The notes under the pieces: model-generated
The model's input: only the letters and a program-made list of their open reading frames with translations
Told to the model about the DNA's origin: nothing
Databases searched by the model: none
Source of the DNA: Gammaproteobacteria bacterium
Lineage (GTDB): Bacteria > Pseudomonadota > Gammaproteobacteria > Steroidobacterales > Steroidobacteraceae
NCBI GenBank assembly: GCA_018970145.1
Contig: JAGWWY010000002.1
Span: 124,001 to 188,000, forward strand
Direction of reading: 5' to 3'
DNA length: 64,000 nucleotides
Made by a program: the position numbers and the translations under genes
Part shown: in pieces, positions 56,863 to 64,000 of the stretch
How positions within the stretch are numbered: the first letter of the stretch is position 1
Layout of the letters: the number at the start of each line of letters is the position of its first letter

Positions 56863-56937
56863 AGGCGCGTAGCTCAGTGGTAGAGCACCACCTTGACATG
56901 GTGGTGGTCGGTGGTTCGATCCCACTCGCGCCTACCA
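56863..56937 (+). tRNA. tRNA-Val (GAC)
   Basis: A 75-base cloverleaf with encoded CCA. Acceptor stem AGGCGCG/CGCGCCT, D arm GCTCAGTGGTAGAGC, anticodon stem CCACC/GGTGG with loop TTGACAT (anticodon GAC) and T loop TTCGATC. A tRNA-Val before thrS is a common proteobacterial arrangement. Confidence 0.97.
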
Positions 56938-56947
56938 ATTCAAGATC

Positions 56948-56978
56948 GGGCGTTTTCGCTATGCGGAAGCGCCCTTTT
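56948..56978 (+). terminator. Terminator/attenuator between tRNA-Val and thrS
   Basis: GGGCGTTTTCGC at 56948-56959 and GCGGAAGCGCCC at 56963-56974 form a 12-bp stem with two G-T pairs and a 3-base loop, followed by TTTT. It lies 20 bases before the thrS ATG. It terminates tRNA-Val transcription and, if thrS is read from the tRNA promoter, would act as an attenuator of the whole thrS-pheT operon. Confidence 0.8.
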
Positions 56979-56998
56979 CGTAACGGAGCCCGGCGACG

Positions 56999-58927
56999 AT
57001 GCCCGTGATCACGCTGCCCGATGGTAGCCAGAGAATCTTCGACAATCCGGTGACGGTGGCCGAGGTGGCCGCGAGCATCGGGAGCGGGCTCGCCAAGGCC
57101 GCTCTCGCCGGTAAGGTTGGCGGCAAGCTCGTCGACACGTCTTTTTCGATCGTCAGCGACAGCAAACTCGAGATCGTGACGGACAAGCATCCGGATGCAC
57201 TCGAGATCATCCGTCACTCGACCGCCCACTTGTTGGCGCAGGCCGTACAGTCGCTCTTCCCGGATGCGCAGGTGACGATCGGCCCTGTCATCGACGATGG
57301 GTTCTATTACGACTTCGCCTACAAGCGTCCGTTCACCCCAGAGGATCTTGCGGCGATCGAAGCCAAGATGCTCGAACTCTCGAGCGCTAATCTGCCCGTG
57401 CAACGCCGCGAAATGCCGCGCGATGATGCCGTCACGTTCTTCAAGAATCTCGGCGAGCACTACAAGGCGGAGATCATCGCCAGCATTCCGTCGAACGAGG
57501 CGATCAGTCTTTATGGGCAGGGCGAGTGGGTCGATTTGTGTCGTGGCCCACACGTACCGACCACCGGCAAGCTCAAAGTATTCAAGCTGATGAAGGTCGC
57601 TGGTGCCTATTGGCGCGGCGATTCGCGCAACGAGATGCTGCAGCGGATCTATGGCACGGCGTGGACGCAGGAAAAGGATCTCAAAGATTACCTGCATCGT
57701 CTCGAGGAAGCCGAGAAGCGTGACCATCGTCGCATCGGTCGCGAACTCGACTTTTTCCACATGCAGGAAGAGGCACCGGGTGCGGTGTTCTGGCATCCGA
57801 AGGGCTGGACGGTGTTCCAAAACCTCATCGCTTACATGCGCGAAAAGCAGCGCGCAGCGGGCTTTCAGGAGGTCAACGGCCCCGAGCTCATGGATCGCAG
57901 CCTCTGGGAAGCTTCCGGGCACTGGGAAAAGTTCGGCGAGAACATGTTCACGACGCAGACGCCCGACGAGCGCGTCTATGCGATCAAGCCGATGAACTGC
58001 CCGGGTCACGTGCAGATCTTTCGGCAAGGTCTGCGCAGCTATCGGGATCTGCCGATCCGCTTCGCCGAGTTCGGCAAGGTGCATCGCTACGAGCCTTCGG
58101 GTGCTTTGCACGGTCTGATGCGCGTGCGCGCCTTCACGCAGGACGATGCCCATATCTTCGTGAGCCCCGAGCAGATCACGGCCGAGTCCGTGGCGGTGAC
58201 TCAACTCATCCTCGACATCTACCGCGATTTTGGGTTCGACGACGTCCGCATCAAGTTCTCGGATCGTCCCGAGAAGCGTGTGGGTTCGGATGACATCTGG
58301 GACAAGGCTGAGGCCGCGCTCACCGAAGCTGCCCGCGTTGCCGGCATCGATTACACGCTCAACCCCGGCGAAGGTGCCTTTTACGGCCCGAAGCTCGAGT
58401 TCGTGCTGCGTGATGCGATCGGTCGGGACTGGCAGTGCGGTACCTTGCAGGTCGATCTGAACCTGCCTGGTCGCTTAGGCGCTCATTACATCGACGAGCA
58501 CAGCCAGAAGCAGACGCCGGTGATGCTGCACCGGGCGATTTTCGGTTCCCTTGAGCGTTTCCTCGGCATTCTGATCGAGCACCATGCTGGCAAGTTGCCC
58601 ACCTGGCTCGCGCCGGTGCAGGTGGTGGTGATGAATATCACCGATCGTCAGGACGATTACGTTAGCAAGGTTGCCGATTTCCTTAGAAATCAGGGGCTTC
58701 GGGTCGAAACCGACTTGCGTAACGAAAAGATCGGCTTTAAGATTCGCGCCCACACGCTGCAGCGCGTGCCGTACCTATTGGTGGCAGGCGACAAGGAAGT
58801 AGCAGCGGAGCTTCTGTCTGTGCGCAGCCGCAGCGGCAAGGATCTGGGTCAGATGTCATCGCAGGCATTCGTCGAGCGACTGAACTTTGAGCTGGAGAGC
58901 CGCGGGCGCCGAACTTTGGAGGATTGA
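56999..58927 (+). CDS. thrS: Threonyl-tRNA synthetase
   Basis: Class II synthetase, 642 residues, same length as in E. coli. TGS domain (1-60: [15 protein letters not shown]), editing domain (about 65-225, with [12 protein letters not shown] and its zinc/editing residues), catalytic core (motif 2 [20 protein letters not shown]) and anticodon-binding domain (about 540-640). It heads thrS-infC-rpmI-rplT-pheS-pheT-ihfA. Its stop codon is followed three bases later by the noncanonical start of infC. Confidence 0.98.
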   Translation: MPVITLPDGSQRIFDNPVTVAEVAASIGSGLAKAALAGKVGGKLVDTSFSIVSDSKLEIVTDKHPDALEIIRHSTAHLLAQAVQSLFPDAQVTIGPVIDDGFYYDFAYKRPFTPEDLAAIEAKMLELSSANLPVQRREMPRDDAVTFFKNLGEHYKAEIIASIPSNEAISLYGQGEWVDLCRGPHVPTTGKLKVFKLMKVAGAYWRGDSRNEMLQRIYGTAWTQEKDLKDYLHRLEEAEKRDHRRIGRELDFFHMQEEAPGAVFWHPKGWTVFQNLIAYMREKQRAAGFQEVNGPELMDRSLWEASGHWEKFGENMFTTQTPDERVYAIKPMNCPGHVQIFRQGLRSYRDLPIRFAEFGKVHRYEPSGALHGLMRVRAFTQDDAHIFVSPEQITAESVAVTQLILDIYRDFGFDDVRIKFSDRPEKRVGSDDIWDKAEAALTEAARVAGIDYTLNPGEGAFYGPKLEFVLRDAIGRDWQCGTLQVDLNLPGRLGAHYIDEHSQKQTPVMLHRAIFGSLERFLGILIEHHAGKLPTWLAPVQVVVMNITDRQDDYVSKVADFLRNQGLRVETDLRNEKIGFKIRAHTLQRVPYLLVAGDKEVAAELLSVRSRSGKDLGQMSSQAFVERLNFELESRGRRTLED

Positions 58928-58930
58928 CGT

Positions 58931-59452
58931 ATCTCGACTGCAAGCAAGCGCATCCGGCGCAACGAGGACATTACGGCGCCGCAGGTGCGCGTGATCGCGG
59001 CGGACGGGTCGCAGGCAGGAATCATGACCCGCTTCGAGGCTCTGCAGCTCGCACAAAACAGTGAGCTCGATCTCGTCGAGGTGTCGCCGATGGCCGAGCC
59101 GCCGGTGGTGCGCATCATGGATTTCGGGAAGTTTCTTTTCGAACAGAAAAAGAAAACCCAGTCCGCGCAGAAGAAGCAGAAGCAACAGCAAGTCAAGGAA
59201 GTGAAGTTTCGCCCCGGTACGGAAGAGGGGGATTACCAGGTCAAGCTGCGTAACCTCATCCGCTTCCTGACTGAAGGTGACAAGGCCAAGGTAACCCTGC
59301 GTTTCCGCGGCCGAGAAATGGCGCATCAAGAGATCGGGCGTCGCCTGCTCGATCGGCTTTCTACCGACCTCGCCGCCACGGCGTCAGTCGAGCAGAACCC
59401 GCTGATGGAAGGGCGACAGATGGTCATGGTGCTCGCGCCAAAAAAGAAGTGA
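58931..59452 (+). CDS. infC: Translation initiation factor IF-3, AUC start codon
   Basis: IF-3 binds the 30S subunit and rejects non-canonical start codons and tRNAs. No ATG, GTG or TTG fits the N-terminus: the first in-frame one (GTG 58985) would delete the first 18 residues of the N-domain. An ATC at 58931 lies eight bases after a perfect GGAGG (58918-58922) and gives 173 residues with the expected opening [19 protein letters not shown]. Infrequent start codons are the rule for infC (AUU in E. coli) and support IF-3 autoregulation by start-codon discrimination. Domains: N-domain to about residue 75 ([15 protein letters not shown]), linker, C-domain with [26 protein letters not shown]. Confidence 0.93.
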   Translation: MSTASKRIRRNEDITAPQVRVIAADGSQAGIMTRFEALQLAQNSELDLVEVSPMAEPPVVRIMDFGKFLFEQKKKTQSAQKKQKQQQVKEVKFRPGTEEGDYQVKLRNLIRFLTEGDKAKVTLRFRGREMAHQEIGRRLLDRLSTDLAATASVEQNPLMEGRQMVMVLAPKKK

Positions 59453-59539
59453 TGCACTAACCGCAAGGTCGGTGTATCCGCCCGCGAGCGGGCCCGTGAG
59501 GGTCTTGTGAGCGTAGCTACAACGTGTCAGGAGTCTGAA

Positions 59540-59740
59540 ATGCCCAAGTTGAAAACTAACCGGGCGGCTGCGAAGCGTTTTCGCAAAACGGCGAAGGGAT
59601 ATAAATCCTACTCCGCCGGCCGTCGCCATAACCTCGGTCACAAGCCGCGTAAAACCAAGCGCCAACTGCGCTCGGGCGGCTCGAGTCTGGTGCATGAGAG
59701 TGATGTCGGTCGTCTCGACCAGTTGCTCCCGCATCTCTAA
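59540..59740 (+). CDS. rpmI: 50S ribosomal protein L35
   Basis: Small basic ribosomal protein, 66 residues from ATG 59540, the standard size. MPKLKTNRAAAKRF and GHKPRKTKRQLR are family sequences. A longer frame from 59507 is not supported. Encoded between infC and rplT; the 87-base infC-rpmI gap is where L20 regulates this operon in E. coli, but I could not recognise its binding structure. Confidence 0.97.
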   Translation: MPKLKTNRAAAKRFRKTAKGYKSYSAGRRHNLGHKPRKTKRQLRSGGSSLVHESDVGRLDQLLPHL

Positions 59741-59765
59741 GAATTCGCTACCGAGGTAATCGAAC

Positions 59766-60128
59766 ATGGCAAGAGTCAAACGTGGCGTGACCGCGGGTCG
59801 CCGCCACAAGAAAGTATTGGGTAAAGCGAAGGGCTACTACAATGCCCGTCGTAAGGTTTATCGCGCTGCCAAGCAGGCGGTCATCAAGGCGGGTCAATAC
59901 GCCTATGAAGGCCGCCGTTTGAAGAAGCGTGATTTCCGTGCTTTGTGGATTCAGCGTATCAACGCGGCCGCCCGTCTGTTTGGGTTGTCCTACAGCCGCA
60001 TGATCAACGGCCTCAAGCTCGCCAACATCGAGATCGATCGCAAGATGCTCGCGGACATCGCGGTGCACGATGCGGACGCTTTCGGCGCGTTGGTGGTTAA
60101 GGTCAAGGCAGCGCTCGGCACTCCGTAA
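59766..60128 (+). CDS. rplT: 50S ribosomal protein L20
   Basis: Early-assembly 23S rRNA-binding protein and, in E. coli, translational repressor of rpmI-rplT. 120 residues, with [33 protein letters not shown] at the start in parts matching the family, and [14 protein letters not shown] later. 25 bases separate it from rpmI and nine from pheS. Confidence 0.98.
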   Translation: MARVKRGVTAGRRHKKVLGKAKGYYNARRKVYRAAKQAVIKAGQYAYEGRRLKKRDFRALWIQRINAAARLFGLSYSRMINGLKLANIEIDRKMLADIAVHDADAFGALVVKVKAALGTP

Positions 60129-63547
<3,419 letters not shown>

Positions 63548-63590
63548 GTCGTCGGCAGGAAGTTTCGATCAGACGGAACAGAACAACAAC

Positions 63591-63890
63591 ATGGCACTGA
63601 CCAAAGCAGAAATGGCCGAGGCGCTGTTCGATCAGCTCGGCCTCAACAAGCGCGAGGCGCGTGAACTGGTTGATCTGTTTTTCGAAGAGCTGCGCACCGC
63701 GCTCTCGACCGGCGCTCAAGTCAAACTCTCCGGCTTCGGCAACTTCGACCTGCGTGACAAAAACCAGCGCCCTGGGCGCAACCCCAAGACGGGTGAGGAG
63801 ATTCCCATCAGCGCGCGGCGCGTGGTGACTTTCCGTCCCGGACAAAAGTTGAAGGCACGAGTCGAAGCGTATGTTGGAAGCCAAGAATAA
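63591..63890 (+). CDS. ihfA: Integration host factor subunit alpha
   Basis: DNA-bending partner of ihfB. ATG 63591 gives the standard 99 residues ([27 protein letters not shown]). A GTG at 63540 inside pheT adds a non-conserved extension and is rejected. The arm sequence [24 protein letters not shown] contains the intercalating Pro. It follows pheT, as is usual, and its last 20 bases overlap the following merR gene. Confidence 0.97.
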   Translation: MALTKAEMAEALFDQLGLNKREARELVDLFFEELRTALSTGAQVKLSGFGNFDLRDKNQRPGRNPKTGEEIPISARRVVTFRPGQKLKARVEAYVGSQE

Positions 63891-64000
63891 CGACGAACTA
63901 CCGGCGATCCCGGGCAAACGTTATTTCGCCATCGGTGAGGTGGCGGAGTTGTGTGGCGTGAAGCCGCACGTGCTGCGTTATTGGGAGCAGGAGTTCCCGC
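63871..64000 (+). CDS. MerR family transcriptional regulator (partial, 5' end)
   Basis: The first 43 codons of a gene cut by the window end. After a short leader ([17 protein letters not shown]) the MerR-type winged HTH begins: [27 protein letters not shown] MerR regulator directly after ihfA is a conserved gammaproteobacterial neighbourhood. It overlaps ihfA by 20 bases, indicating coupled translation. The effector cannot be judged from this fragment. Confidence 0.85.
   Translation, partial: MLEAKNNDELPAIPGKRYFAIGEVAELCGVKPHVLRYWEQEFP

Overview
The window is a GC-rich, densely packed chromosomal segment from a gammaproteobacterium. The evidence is gene order: nuoLMN followed later by rimP-nusA-infB-rbfA-truB-rpsO-pnp, then dksA-gluQ, smc-zipA-ligA, trpS-scpA-scpB-rluB-like, serC-serA-pheA-aroA-cmk-rpsA-ihfB and thrS-infC-rpmI-rplT-pheS-pheT-ihfA-merR. 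Smc/ScpAB instead of MukBEF, together with the nuo-to-rimP proximity, fits a Xanthomonadales/Nevskiales/Steroidobacter-like lineage better than Enterobacterales. That placement is inference. I see no prophage, insertion sequence, CRISPR array or defence island, and no gene-free stretch longer than about 300 bases; the longest (3927-4137) holds an initiator tRNA.

Layout. 1-4038: end of the complex I operon and tRNA-fMet. 4138-11641: a DEAD-box helicase, a divergent iron ABC transporter (fbpABC-like) and a periplasmic S9 peptidase, lying between the tRNA and rimP. 11642-20167: the transcription/translation block rimP to pnp. 20164-22280 (minus): queF, dksA, gluQ. 22382-28758: smc, zipA, ligA. 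28836-29989 (minus): parvulin lipoprotein and bolA, divergent from a YciO-type gene and trpS-scpAB-rluB-like (30010-34382). 34325-36693 (minus): ubiG, a phytoene-synthase-like gene, yciK. 36745-47099: gyrA, serine and aromatic biosynthesis, cmk, rpsA, ihfB. 47203-50321: ComEA-like protein, galU, acyl-CoA dehydrogenase, ppa. 50349-52465 (minus): Crp/Fnr regulator, tRNA-Asn, aspartate aminotransferase. 52464-56839: uvrB and an orphan molybdopterin oxidoreductase subunit. 56863-64000: tRNA-Val, thrS-infC-rpmI-rplT-pheST-ihfA and the start of a MerR regulator.

Most genes are housekeeping and work together in familiar ways: translation initiation and ribosome maturation (rimP, infB, rbfA, infC, rpsO, rpsA), RNA turnover (pnp, deaD), chromosome handling (smc, scpAB, gyrA, ligA, ihfA/B), serine-to-aromatic metabolism (serC, serA, pheA, aroA, with aspC elsewhere) and queuosine synthesis and tRNA modification (queF, gluQ) around dksA.

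I did not find an obviously new multi-gene system. The points most worth a second look are small: an AUC start codon for infC; Val at GyrA position 83; an RluB-like protein that appears to lack its catalytic Asp and Tyr; a phytoene-synthase-fold protein without Asp-rich motifs in the slot between ubiG and yciK; a run of very short divergent intergenic regions with promoters that predict leaderless mRNAs; a Fur-box-like palindrome at the iron transporter; and a three-hairpin leader before rimP.
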